Source: Limnoperna fortunei (Eukaryota > Mollusca > Bivalvia > Mytilida > Modiolidae). Taken from it: a stretch of 64,000 nucleotides of DNA. The notes under the pieces are model-generated. The model did not search any database. It worked only from the letters and a program-made list of their open reading frames with translations, and was not told the DNA's origin. How positions within the stretch are numbered: position 1 is the first letter of the stretch; every line of letters begins with the position of its first letter. Shown piece by piece: positions 36,601 through 43,077 of the stretch. The position numbers and the translations under genes were made by a program. The DNA is taken from the NCBI GenBank assembly GCA_944474755.1, contig OX104114.1, forward strand, positions 85,941,094-86,005,093, written 5' to 3'.

Positions 36601-37893
36601 TATAATGAGATCTTTGGTTTGACCTGACTTCACATCTCGGGCACAAACTTACAGTTTATTTGCACCAACACTTACATATACAGGATACACCAAAAACAAA
36701 CCTGACAGTTTAAATAGACAGAACAACACATATGTTTGAATGTTTTCTGTTGTAGGTATGGCTTTATGCCATTTTCTGTTATGTCTAAACCTTATGGATA
36801 TCCTTCAAGTCCTAGCCCCTCATCCTCTAGTCAAACTGAGGAGCAATATGTCCATTGTTCAGGAGGGATGTTTGTTCTAATAGAAGAGAGTCAAGCAACA
36901 TCACCAACTATGAAAGAAGCACCTTTTGTTTACAGGTATGTATACATTACACAAATTTTACAATTTTAGAGATTTTCAGAATTGTGGTAATTTTTTTTAC
37001 CTGACCATTTTATTTAAGGCCACGCCACTTAGTGGCGTATGCTGTATAGTGATCAGTTTGGCCATCCATTCTTCCATCAGAAACTTATCTTGTCCAGCTA
37101 GGCTACAACTTTTTTATCTTGAGGTAGGCTTTTGATATTTGAGATGTGCATGGGTTGATAATGTCAAGGGGATGTGTCGCATACCAAGGTTGATGACCTT
37201 TGAATTCAAGGTAGGCGGGGTCTACAGAGATGGGAATCCATCTCACAGATATCTAGTTGTCCATTACTATATACAAGTATGTTCTCAATTGAACATGTAA
37301 GGCCTATAGGTAGGTTTTTCAGAGTAATCATGTTCTTTGAAAACTAGTTTTAAGAATTAAAAAAACACCAAAAAGTACTTCCACATTAAAATCTTTGTTG
37401 ATAGGTCATGTAGTTAATGTGAACAAAAATATCTTTATAACAATAAAAAGAAGCAATTTAGAGACAGAATTACCTCAATGCGTTCATTGTTTAGAAAATG
37501 TTTTATATATCACACGTCATTCTACACAACTGGCTGAACAGGACAATTTTGTTATGAAGTCCAAATTCTCATCTGGACTGAATTATCATTGGTTAATTCA
37601 ATATTTTAATACCTTACAGTTTAAAGAAAAAGTCAACACAACAGTTACGTAAAGATTACATCGCACGTCAAACCAGTCGAACATATCAAAGTGAAGATAA
37701 TGATCAGTACTGGAATAAAGTGGGCTTTTTGTGGTCGTGGAATTATATGTTGTCCAAAAAATGGAGGACATCTCACACAGGGGATGAAACATTCCAGGAT
37801 AAAATTCTTGCCGATTTTCGTGATTTTTGCTCAAACAAGGATGACAGGTTGAAAGAGTATTGGTGTGATTATAGGCTTGACAATCCTGTGTAA
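573..37893 (+). CDS. DEPDC5: DEPDC5/Iml1 GATOR1 subunit, 3' portion (12 exons)
   Basis: Exons 573-655, 2363-2480, 7217-7290, 8361-8426, 22244-22376, 23814-23916, 24601-24813, 31061-31224, 31800-31968, 35860-35920, 36756-36935 and 37620-37893 join in phase with GT-AG introns into 545 residues ending in TAA. DEPDC5 is the subunit of GATOR1 that acts as GTPase-activating protein for RagA/B and restrains mTORC1 at the lysosome. Visible landmarks: a YWRSRFLLLP block; a DEP domain starting YGLPLLSKQPGLP and ending FIYGFYLYCV; and a C-terminal domain with RSDRPEW, LQWVVATGSILAEL, RKATPCG and DPLRGPIFVPLN. The N-terminal half lies left of the window. No frame-breaking change was seen in the joined exons, so it looks like a working host gene. 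The symbol rests on remembered family motifs; a short missed exon between 24813 and 31061 cannot be excluded. Confidence 0.85.
775..1905. repeat. Degenerate minisatellite, about 35-40 bp unit
   Basis: Variants of gggtatctgggatggatac followed by tgaatactgaacataatgga recur about 30 times. Positions about 1339-1557 are repeated almost exactly at about 1558-1776 (period 219 bp), a second-level duplication of several units. The minus-strand open frames here (repeating SIHPRYPL-like peptides) are products of the repeat, not genes. Confidence 0.8.
2010..2137 (+). mobile_element. tRNA-derived SINE, 3' fragment
   Basis: Matches the 3' body of the full copies at 23217 and 24892: ggggttttctccgggtactc, gatgccatgatatagc, a gctgaaagtggcgttaa tail and a caaacaaac end. 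The tRNA head is missing. Confidence 0.75.
2363..2480 (+). CDS. DEPDC5: DEPDC5 exon
   Basis: Acceptor gttcttacag, donor ctaaag|gtgatt. Encodes CDIYQEMSVTETETLVRGF onward, a helical segment before the DEP domain. Ends in phase 0. Confidence 0.75.
2606..2785 (+). mobile_element. Old, diverged copy of the tRNA-derived SINE
   Basis: Recognisable pieces in order: tgtggctgagtggt (A-box region), gtgtgctcgactcctac, tgggtagtctggattcctcc and ccaataaaaa. It is much more diverged than the other copies, so it is an early insertion. Confidence 0.55.
2786..4636. other. Intronic AT-rich sequence
   Basis: No gene seen. There is a C-run near 3104-3118. A stretch near 3828-3900 containing aagctgtaatcggattgg recurs at about 30003-30065, marking a dispersed repeat. 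Confidence 0.45.
4637..4782. repeat. Fold-back repeat with arms of about 70 bp
   Basis: The left arm (aatatttgtatagtgtcaga onward) is the reverse complement, with a few mismatches, of the right arm ending tttctgaaactgtacgaatatt. The centre is GC-richer (gaggccctgccgagc). Open frames of 87 aa (+) and 98 aa (-) overlap here only because the sequence is palindromic. It is probably a MITE of unknown family. Confidence 0.65.
5715..6343. mobile_element. Non-autonomous hAT-type element
   Basis: Ends CAGGGGCGTAGCTGCC and GGTCCAGCTACGCCCCTG are terminal inverted repeats typical of hAT elements. A GC-rich segment with cttcgccccccaggtcccc sits near the right end. The 90-residue open frame at 5962-6234 has no domain I recognise and may be a remnant of internal sequence. 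No clean 8-bp target duplication is visible; only a shared T-run flanks it. Confidence 0.75.
6344..7216. other. Intronic sequence, nothing recognised
   Basis: AT-rich intron without supportable features on either strand. Confidence 0.4.
7217..7290 (+). CDS. DEPDC5: DEPDC5 exon (low-complexity linker)
   Basis: Acceptor atgtttcag, donor acaaa|gtaagt. Encodes NSGDQPQTPAPPAGDTTKAD and onward, a Pro/Thr-rich linker before the DEP domain. It ends in phase 2, which fits the next exon. Confidence 0.65.
7246..7347 (+). repeat. 51-bp tandem duplication of an exon-intron boundary
   Basis: Bases 7246-7296 (accaccagcaggggacacaa onward, including the splice donor) are repeated at 7297-7347. In the second copy the donor gtaagt has become gttagt. 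Reading past the first donor meets an in-frame TAA at once, so only the first donor gives a productive message. Confidence 0.85.
7824..7936. repeat. Short inverted-repeat element
   Basis: agtcgtaagcgtaaa on the left and tttacgcttacgact on the right are inverted copies about 75 bp apart, giving overlapping open frames on both strands. It is a possible small MITE. Confidence 0.4.
8361..8426 (+). CDS. DEPDC5: DEPDC5 exon (just before the DEP domain)
   Basis: Acceptor actttctag, donor cctca|gtaagt. Encodes QKEMITSNTPSVKIAEIMMD and ends in phase 2. Joining to 22244 gives MMDPQYGLPLLSKQ, so the 13.8-kb intron between them is removed cleanly. Confidence 0.8.
8688..12427. repeat. 15-bp minisatellite, left block (about 249 units)
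   Basis: The unit is ccWattaaggttata (15 bp), with common variants ccta, ccaa, cctg and attaatg. Occasional units have ggttatttacc (two extra bases), more often after 11340, and some are shorter (ggttacc). Longer-order periods appear around these variants. Because 15 bp is five codons and the unit lacks stops in several frames, long open frames (LRLYQ/LRLYL and IKVIP repeats) run through it; they are not genes. Confidence 0.97.
12610..12807 (+). CDS. Transposase exon 1 (THAP zinc finger, N-terminal part)
   Basis: Carries the first two THAP cysteines, the conserved Trp (LRWISLCRRP) and the third Cys (YICSK), then donor aag|gtaagt. Confidence 0.8.
13509..13677. repeat. Inverted repeat in transposase intron 1
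   Basis: Arms atcatcataccttgaatcaa onward and the mirrored ttgattaaaggtatgatgat are about 35 bp long with few mismatches. It is probably a small MITE. Confidence 0.55.
13843..13988 (+). CDS. Transposase exon 2 (end of THAP finger)
   Basis: Starts with HF, the His ligand of the C2CH finger, after acceptor attattgcag. It continues through PTGEYPDPCDAL. The donor at 13989 is the one that keeps phase with exon 3. Confidence 0.65.
14255..14831. mobile_element. hAT-type MITE inserted in the SINE
   Basis: Left end CAGGCATAGAATTTAAC and the right end, whose complement reads CAGGGTTCGAAATTAAC, are imperfect terminal inverted repeats of hAT type. The flanks acctta (14249-14254) and accttaac (14832-14839) look like a partly decayed 8-bp target duplication. 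The SINE reads continuously once the insert is removed. Confidence 0.78.
14607..14702. repeat. Near-perfect palindrome inside the hAT MITE
   Basis: Arms of about 46 bp: caggcacttgtttcttgaaa onward and its mirror ending cgaaacaagtgcctgt, meeting at tttccaatggaaa. It should extrude as a hairpin in single-stranded DNA or RNA. Confidence 0.8.
15124..15179 (+). CDS. Transposase exon 3
   Basis: Acceptor aaatttcag, donor acat|gtaagt. Encodes FEEITIEENGVHCQTDET; a short acidic/CQT motif is common between the THAP and catalytic parts of such proteins. Confidence 0.65.
15412..16191 (-). CDS. YqaJ-type nuclease exon (last exon)
   Basis: Minus-strand acceptor precedes 16191; TAA at 15412-15414. Begins LRHYKPIPAAI and contains all YqaJ motifs. 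It lies within the intron of the oppositely oriented transposase. Confidence 0.85.
   Translation of the reverse strand, partial: LRHYKPIPAAITNPSQCGDITFPRIISVIDADTLQKYSHLNIFFSTTQAEAVFLEGTTRQQSNNPLWFNERKSRITASQFFKICKRKKEITSKFVDSIFSCCNFQSEATTYGKKNENTAKQVYMEKNPDHHIHDCGLVVNPSFSYLAASPDGKICMNNETGVLEIKCPYSARDLTILDAVQSIPNFCLKLVDGSLALPKSHEYFYQIQGQLMVTGALFCIFVLYTKKDFYVEKIPVDIEFIQQMFVQLSKFYEDHHPNL
16713..17824 (+). CDS. Transposase exon 4 (coiled coil + DDE domain), interrupted by TAG
   Basis: Acceptor tttcatttcag. The frame runs through TAG at 17267 to TAA at 17822-17824. Contains all three catalytic acidic residues. It lies within an intron of the YqaJ gene on the other strand. Confidence 0.85.
18165..18402 (-). 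CDS. SWIM/YqaJ gene exon 3
   Basis: Minus-strand acceptor ctctacag and donor ttgcag|gtgagc. Encodes KQLSGHSKLQCTPGTLKYF onward and LSYLLTCNDQHFETKK. Phase fits both neighbours. Confidence 0.7.
18529..18790 (+). mobile_element. tRNA-derived SINE with 13-bp target duplication
   Basis: Head ggggccttattggccgagtg (A box) and gtgggttcaattctt (B box), body ending gtggcgttaaacaccatc and a caaacaaac tail. Flanked by TCAAATTTCTGTG at 18516-18528 and 18791-18803. Inserted in an intron of the SWIM/YqaJ gene, so it postdates the transposon. Confidence 0.92.
19224..19457 (-). CDS. SWIM/YqaJ gene exon 2 (SWIM second half)
   Basis: Minus-strand acceptor atttcatag, donor ttttag|gtaaat. Encodes ITGTCSHTVAVIFQLAHYKN and the tail SMPQQWHKPRGPK onward. 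It completes the CxC...CxH zinc site. Confidence 0.82.
19996..20278 (-). CDS. SWIM/YqaJ gene exon 1 (frameshifted)
   Basis: ATG at 20278-20276, 75 bp from the element end; donor ctgg|gtatgt. The first 36 codons and the remainder are in frames that differ by one base at the T-run near 20171. The rest (YGNETCIDVGAKCFRSMRKS onward) leads into the SWIM motif CTCKAG. Confidence 0.72.
20364..22076. repeat. 15-bp minisatellite, right block (about 114 units)
   Basis: Same unit and same orientation as the left block, in register with it across the transposon. It contains extra variants (ccagttaagg, aaggctata, ggttaacc) that are rare or absent on the left. The tail shows one ggttatttacc unit near 22019. 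Confidence 0.97.
22244..22376 (+). CDS. DEPDC5: DEPDC5 exon (DEP domain, first half)
   Basis: Acceptor attttacag, donor atgcag|gttaaa. Encodes YGLPLLSKQPGLPHNCFIAE onward and AVNWCIKEIEDI, the first helices of the DEP fold. Phase 0 at the end. Confidence 0.88.
23217..23482 (+). mobile_element. Full-length tRNA-derived SINE with 12-bp target duplication
   Basis: Head ggcctcgttggccgagaggt, B box gcgggttcgattctc, body ccaataaaaactggacgcca, A/C-rich tail. CACAAACAAATA flanks it at 23205-23216 and 23483-23494. Confidence 0.92.
23483..23655. repeat. Dispersed repeat, copy A
   Basis: Shares acaaacaaataaaagtc, tccttataattctttaaaat, tgcatt and atgtttcttg in the same order with 32383-32535. The SINE above landed at its left edge. 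Confidence 0.6.
23814..23916 (+). CDS. DEPDC5: DEPDC5 exon (DEP domain, second half)
   Basis: Acceptor tacttttcag, donor acaaag|gtatct. Encodes RLVDDQVIIHASGNPKHHF and IYGFYLYCVIPSKDK, the classic end of a DEP domain. Ends in phase 1. Confidence 0.88.
24005..24165 (+). mobile_element. Diverged SINE, 3' part
   Basis: ggcagggtgtgctcaactca, tcttaattgacaaaaattgc and aataaaaactggacac in SINE order. The head is missing. Confidence 0.7.
24601..24813 (+). CDS. DEPDC5: DEPDC5 exon (after the DEP domain)
   Basis: Acceptor ctttttcaag, donor caatcag|gtgggt. Encodes PEFLVYNSTFENEWCEVVVI and GWGQQS, an acidic linker into the C-terminal domain. Ends in phase 1. Confidence 0.78.
24892..25158 (+). mobile_element. 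Full-length tRNA-derived SINE with 13-bp target duplication
   Basis: Head ggggcctcggtgtctgagtg, body as in the 23217 copy, tail (caaa)n. TCTTACATGAAAA flanks it at 24879-24891 and 25159-25171. Confidence 0.94.
25172..26352. other. DEPDC5 intronic sequence
   Basis: No gene seen. A short two-copy repeat (agcttgttt...ggtggtatcct) lies near 25825-25905. A fragment resembling the hairpin-headed repeat class (cccatagagaaaggggttat) lies near 26010. Confidence 0.4.
26353..26462. repeat. Palindromic fold-back repeat, arms about 50 bp
   Basis: aactaaatctttcacttgct onward mirrors the segment ending aagtgaaagttttagtt. The arms contain ctttttgctatggt and accatagcaaaaag and meet at tgcattacaatgca. Confidence 0.8.
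26973..27762 (+). repeat. Hairpin-headed tandem-repeat element, family A
   Basis: Starts with ataccccTGCTCGACAGAGgggggggtat, followed by a gtccgtccgtccgtcc run. Four to five units of about 160 bp follow (ggtttccggatgataattca; tgaaactttgggatattgtt). It ends with aaaagcgggggtatcagtga. Non-autonomous and of unknown class. Confidence 0.75.
27765..31060. other. DEPDC5 intron without genes
   Basis: Includes a perfect inverted repeat at 29084-29122 and a degenerate tandem of about 60 bp at about 29750-29880 built on tgtcatgtgatcagttt. A copy of the dispersed repeat also seen at 3828 lies at about 30003-30065. No coding exon was seen. Confidence 0.5.
29084..29122. repeat. Perfect short palindrome
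   Basis: gatcatgtgatatac and gtatatcacatgatc flank a small loop. Confidence 0.8.
31061..31224 (+). CDS. DEPDC5: DEPDC5 exon (C-terminal domain)
   Basis: Acceptor gatgttttcag, donor gaactt|gtaaga. Encodes LLNKYVSVDVDFNGRSDRPE onward and LELQWVVATGSILAEL, which are strongly conserved in Iml1/DEPDC5. Ends in phase 0. Confidence 0.9.
31800..31968 (+). CDS. DEPDC5: DEPDC5 exon (C-terminal domain)
   Basis: Acceptor gtttcatag, donor tttatg|gtaata. Encodes VSTWCRKATPCGYHFLPVPC and DPLRGPIFVPLNISC. Confidence 0.9.
32383..32535. repeat. Dispersed repeat, copy B
   Basis: Same block order as 23483-23655 but without a SINE at its left edge (tcactcacaaacaaataaaa). Confidence 0.6.
32541..34014 (+). repeat. 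Hairpin-headed tandem-repeat element, family B
   Basis: Starts with the hairpin agctcacctgacccaaaggg...tgtgagct, then a gtcgtcgtc run (32590-32650). About eight units of roughly 160-170 bp follow (gcttcttctctgaaaccggt; ttgtttggatggtcctctat). It ends with aggtgagcgatacaggctct and aagagcctct. Open frames in it (an Asp-rich one at 32545-32796, and 33154, 33224) are repeat artefacts. Confidence 0.8.
34314..35690 (+). repeat. Hairpin-headed tandem-repeat element, family C
   Basis: Starts with ataccccccgcttttagcg|gggggtatatag and gtccgtccgtccg. About seven units of roughly 174 bp follow (caactcctcctacaccactg; cacatagtgccattgtgcag). It ends with agcggggggtatcaatggtg. Confidence 0.82.
35860..35920 (+). 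CDS. DEPDC5: DEPDC5 exon (C-terminal domain)
   Basis: Acceptor ttattccag, donor aaaag|gtatgg. Encodes GYDQDTKTQKLKQFQQSVIK. Both ends are in phase with their neighbours. Confidence 0.82.
35921..36755. other. DEPDC5 intron, nothing recognised
   Basis: AT-rich, no supportable feature on either strand. Confidence 0.4.
36756..36935 (+). CDS. DEPDC5: DEPDC5 exon (C-terminal domain)
   Basis: Acceptor ctgttgtag, donor ttacag|gtatgt. Encodes RYGFMPFSVMSKPYGY, a Ser/Pro-rich loop, EEQYVHCSGGMFVLIEE and APFVYR. Confidence 0.86.
37014..37330 (+). repeat. Truncated hairpin-headed repeat, family D (tentative)
   Basis: Begins with the hairpin acgccacttagtggcgtatg followed by gctgtatagtgatcagtttg and ccatccattcttccatcag, the same opening plan as families A and C. 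No tandem body or matching 3' end is clear. Confidence 0.4.
37620..37893 (+). CDS. DEPDC5: DEPDC5 last coding exon
   Basis: Acceptor taccttacag. Encodes SLKKKSTQQLRKDYIARQTS onward, FLWSWNYMLSKKWR, TGDETFQDKILADFRDFCSN and the end YWCDYRLDNPV, then TAA at 37891-37893. Confidence 0.88.
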
Positions 37894-38180
37894 AGCATAA
37901 ATGCACATGTGTTGTTTTCTAAACACAGTACAAGTTGTCTCATTTGTTTTGAACTGTTATTTTTTCATGAAAACTTCATTTGATTAAAAGACTGATTTTC
38001 ATATTTTATGTCCTAGAAATGTTCACTGTAAATTTTTGCATTTTCTGTTATAGGCCTATGGAGAAAATGGCAGTTAGATGTAACATTTTACTGAAGTCAA
38101 TGGCTATGTGATATTTTGTTTATGTATGTTTGTATCAATGATACTTTGGTATAATTTAGAGACTAGAAATAATACCAGAC

Positions 38181-38186
38181 AATAAA
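38181..38186 (+). promoter_or_regulatory. Candidate polyadenylation signal for DEPDC5
   Basis: AATAAA 288 bases after the stop codon. This is the first canonical hexamer I noticed; usage is inferred. Confidence 0.4.
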
Positions 38187-38189
38187 TTG

Positions 38190-39001
38190 CTTTTACTGTA
38201 TATTAAAAGAGAACAATTGATGATCCTTTATGAATATATATTTATGATTTTAATGATATTTTGATGTTAGTGCAATATTAAAGGCTGACCCATTTTTGGT
38301 CAGCATCACCAAATATGTTAATGTGATTATTTAATTTTGTAGCAGAGTAATTGATTTCATATTACATGTATCATTAACAACAATTGCTGGCAGTTCAGTC
38401 ACATTTGTGGATTAGCAGAAAGTGCTATGATGTTGCCATCTTTATTCATACATCAATCTGTAAACATTACCATTTTTTAAAATTTTCTATGCAAGTCAAT
38501 TTCAACAAAACTTGCTATATTATGATCATGACTTAATTTTATCCTATAGCCTTGACCTGCAACCAAAATGGTCATCAATTTGGCTACTTGACAAACAGTT
38601 ATTTTAAAATCTTTTCCTCAAAAAATGTTAACTTAACTTGGTATTGATGATCATAAAAAAGTCCCTTACCAAAATGTGTTGGATGACCTCACCCTTCTTC
38701 CAAGTTTTCCCCAATATGCTTATTTTGACAAAATTTAAAATGAAACTACTTATACATTTTGAACCAAACTTGGAAATGAATTATCTTTGTTAGGCTCCAA
38801 TAACCTTGCCATCCAATCAAATCGAAACTGTTGTCGTTTGACAAGTAGTAGTTCCAATAATGTAGATCTTTTTTTTATCCAAGTACAAAATGTCAACAAA
38901 TTGTCAAAAAATCTACATTATGTTTAGAAGAGTAGGGTTAATTACAAAATAAGGTTATAGTTTTTTTCAATTTATTTTGTCACTTGTAGTTCAGATGAAC
39001 A
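38190..39001. other. Downstream region with degenerate repeats
   Basis: Contains old tandem-like text (tagccttgacctgcaaccaa; gatgacctcacccttcttcc) resembling the hairpin-headed families, but too diverged to delimit. Confidence 0.35.
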
Positions 39002-39242
39002 GTATCGTAACGACTCGCCCCACTCTTGAGTCGCCCCATCACGAGCCACCCCTTATTAATAATGAGTCACCCCACATTTTATAACGAGTCGCCCCACTCG
39101 ATAAAGACTCGTCCCACATATGTAAAAAAAAATAGATATTATAAGGTTAAAAATTTAATATCTTAAAATATATTTAATTAAATTTATAGTATAAATTTTT
39201 AAATGTGCATATTTTTATTGCTAGATGTTTTAATTGAGATTA

Positions 39243-39262
39243 AAGTGAACTCGTGTTCACTT
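39243..39262. repeat. Perfect 20-bp palindrome
   Basis: aagtgaactcgtgttcactt inside the outer element. Confidence 0.7.
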
Positions 39263-40396
39263 CTCTAATTAATTTTGAAAAGTTAACGGAAGTGGTTAAT
39301 GAAGTAATTAATCTGCTTTAATTGAATGTATGTTTGTTTATTAATTGTGGTTGATTAACTTAGTATGTATATAATAAGATGTAGTTCATGGTGTGTTACC
39401 AATCAAAGTCTTATCGTCTGAGTGTACACTTCAAGTTTTGAAAAAAATGCCTGCTACACACTGTTTATTTTGTTTTGGAAGAATTTATGCCAACTCGAGA
39501 GCTGTCACATGTGACAACTGTGCACCTTTCTCATTTCTCCCTCACCTCAGCTGCTTTCTCCCTCCCTCTGCTCCTTTCTCCTGCGCTACTGCTCCTTCCT
39601 CCCTCCCCTCTGCTCCTTTCTTCCTCCTCTCTGCTCCTTTCTCCCTCTTTCAAAATCTATAGGAATAGAAAATATCATCAAATTTTTAATCAAAACTTAT
39701 ATAAATTTGGGTCATAAAGCATATAAACTGCTTTTATAAACAAAGCATGCACATTATCAAAACAAAACTCTAAATTGCTGAGCCACTTGTTACACTTTAA
39801 TCTCAAGAGATCCACTGCCAATTAAAACACCGAGCAGTACAATATACACAAATTAAACAATTTTATACTATCAAGGTATTTATTTATATTATAGAGTATT
39901 AAATATATAAAGGAGTAGGTACGGTAAGGGTCGATATTGGCCCCCATTTGGATTGAGTCAACTTATTATATAAATGAGAAACACCAAACCCAATTTTATT
40001 TTAAAACTAAAATCAGAATGTTAATATGACGGCTTTTCGTGCAAATGAGGCCCCAAAAGGGGTACTCTACACATTAAAAACTAACGCTGTTCTGTTAAGA
40101 TATATTTCAGCATTCCTGCACCAAGTAAGCCTACTTAGTGTTCAAGGGCATGAAAAATTGAAGAAATGAGGCACCACAAGGGTTACTGAACTCAGAAAAT
40201 GTATTAAATTCTCATTTTCGTACATTGGAAGTAAGCATGTTCATAACTAAATAAAAAAATATTTAAATCCAAAAAAGAAACAAGAAATGCGCTTGTTTTG
40301 TAAGATACTTTAGCAATCTTGTAGCATATAAGCCTATATATATTGTTTAAATGCAACGAAACAGTGAGGCCCTACATGGGGCACATAAAAGCTTTT

Positions 40397-40477
40397 AATT
40401 GCGCATGTTGTTCATGTTTAGAACATTATACTTAGAAATGAACATGTGTACTTCTAAACATGAATAAAATGCGCAAT
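40397..40477. repeat. Fold-back repeat
   Basis: attgcgcatgttgttcatgt onward mirrors acatgaataaaatgcgcaat; arms about 27 bp. Confidence 0.65.
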
Positions 40478-42200
40478 AAAAAATATTCTTGCAAGGTAAT
40501 ACAAGTGGTCCGATGTGAGATTTGGGGGATAGTATATAAGAAATTGAATACAAATCGATCCATTTGTTCGTTTGGTTGGGTTTAAAATATAAAAGTATTT
40601 TGTCTTGTACAGCTATGGCAAAAAAATTCAACAATGACATCTAGATACATAGCCTTTATTTAGGATATAAATATGACTGTCAAATGGAAATAAGATTATG
40701 TATAAATGTGACATTACAATGATGCCATATACCAGAACATAAACGATATTAATGCACCTTAATAATCAAGTTTTCCTACCGAATCTTTTGTTTTTTGATA
40801 CATCGGCTTTCTCTCCCCATTAAAACATGAGTCCAAGATATAGCTGAAAAATTTCAGAAATCACCATTAAAACAAAGAAGAAAACTCATATATATAAAAG
40901 TTACGTTTTGAGAAGATGTATTTATTTGCTTGGAAACGCGTTACAAAATCTTGTTTTCTAAAAGATGTTTTTCGTCGAAGAATCAATTTTAAAATAAGAA
41001 AAACCTATGTAACTCAATGACAACGCACGGTTCAAAATTCAGCCAGAAGGTTTTCAGCATCTCTTTAATAGGCAACTCTCACATGAGACAAAAAAATCAA
41101 CATAAATAGCTTACCACGGACTATCGCAATTCGGTGACGCTAAACTAATTTATTGTTGTTACTTTAAAAAAGAATCATATAAAATTAAATACGATTTTGT
41201 GTAAGTATATAACTCGTCTTTGACTAAAATAAATATTGGTCTTTAGTCACTTTTGTACTAATATCGCATAACTGGTGTTAATTTCGTTACATCTTATTAT
41301 GATGATGAACCTGACGGAATCGACCCTGAGTTTCCGAGGATGATATGTCAGTGATTTGGTTGAGTTTACTCCAATAAAACAACAATAATACCATAAAAAG
41401 ACATTATACACATCTGAATTCTTATACTGTTAAAGGCAACGAACACTGCAGATCAATGTACCTTTTTCTGGCATTTTAAATACATCATATTTTCTTATTT
41501 CAAATGTAAAACAGAACATAAAAAATATTAAAATAAACAATGAAAACAGATGCGTGCAGTCAACATAAAAGCCTTTTACATTGATTATAATCACATAAAG
41601 ATATATATATCTGATATATATCATTATTTTCAGTCAATACTATTTTCTAAGTTTTAAATGTTGGTCCGGCCAGAAGAGGATGTCTAAATGGTCACAGCCT
41701 TTCCAAGGTTGAAAAGGTAGCACAGATAAAAAAGATATATTTTAATAACCCCATAAATAAACCCTACCTCATATTTTTAATAGCTTATTTACCTTTTAAT
41801 TTCAATTGATAACATACAGTTTATTAGACAAAACATATTGCAAATACACAACTACAATTAAAAAAAGATCGTTATGGCTTACCAGGTTGATAAATTGCTA
41901 AGTAGCACGGTGCTCATGCACGGTCACGGTTTCTGTGTTCGTGGACACATGACAGTTCGATTTGCATATTACACTTAAATATCTAATGTATCACCCTATA
42001 GAATAGAGTTTCATTTGTCGTTGTATTTTCCCGGATGAGATTTTTTTTAATAATATTTATCAGTATAAATATTTTTAGCCACGGTTTAGTGAGAACATTA
42101 TAAATGAAGACCCGGAAAGAAACTATTTTACTTTAATCATACACAGTTTATATTCAGTTGGCTTTGTAGTATCAGAGATTAAAACAAGTGTGGACACAGA
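40478..42200. other. Transposon interior without genes
   Basis: Contains a diverged SINE remnant at about 40773-40880 (tttcctacc, ggctttctctccccattaaa, aagatatagctgaaaaattt). No open frame that I would call real. Confidence 0.4.
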
Positions 42201-42206
42201 AAAATG

Positions 42207-42826
42207 TCTCGCCTGAATTCCGCATCAGTAACGAAAAAATTACGTCATAAGCATTATGTAAATAGCATTAAATTGTTATCATTTAAAATATACAACGCAT
42301 GGTTACAGAGTAATGGACCCAATCCAAAAACTTTCACTTAGTCACTGGACCATAAAATTGGTCAGTTGAAACCTACGAGACTTCATGTACTACATGTAAT
42401 CATTAGCAATCTATATACCAAATACTGTCATCCTACCATGCATGGTTACAGAGGAGTGTCCTAATCCAAAAACTATCAGTCGCTGGACAGTGAAATTGAG
42501 GTCAAGGTCAGGTGAAACCTACCAGACAGGCATGCACTATTCATCAGCAACCTATATACCAAATATTCTCATCCTACCATGCGTGGTTACAGAGGAACTG
42601 CCGAAATCCAAAAACTTTAACGTGGTCTCTGGACCGTGAAATTGAGGTCAAGGTCAGGTGACTGACTGGCAAGTACACATCATAAGCTACCACTGGACCA
42701 AATTTGATGGACCTAGGGCTTGGGCTTACAAAGATATGAAGCAAGATGTCCAAGTGTTTACGCCGCCGCCGCCGGATTCCCATACATATGTCTCGCCTCC
42801 GGCGACAATCGTCGCAGGCGAGACAA
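42207..42826 (-). repeat. Hairpin-headed tandem-repeat element, family E (reverse)
   Basis: The right end is the hairpin gtctcgcctccggcgacaat...gtcgcaggcgagac (42789-42826). The left end begins gtctcgcctg (42207). Between are three units of about 140 bp (words at 42299, 42439 and 42582: atggttacagag; aatccaaaaact). Confidence 0.7.
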
Positions 42827-43077
42827 AAATCAGAAACAAGTTTCATTAGCAAAGTTTGTTTCCCTGTCCAGATTAAATGAATCTTTTTTGAGGAAATTAT
42901 AACCCTCATTTTGTTCAGTTTGGGCGTTAATTGGATAAGTTGCTTTACAGGATAAAATGTGAAAAATGGTCGGCCGGACGAACGACGGACAGATGTGATA
43001 GCAAGAGTCAGACGAGTTACAAGTTGCAATTTAAGTGAATGTTATTGACATGGTATATGTTTAAATATGACTACATT

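Noticed and set aside
39393..39717. Ser/Pro/Leu-rich frames of 89 and 80 aa
   Set aside because: Driven by the CT-rich repeat ctgctcctttctccctcc. The short CxxC start (MPATHCLFCF) is intriguing but unsupported.
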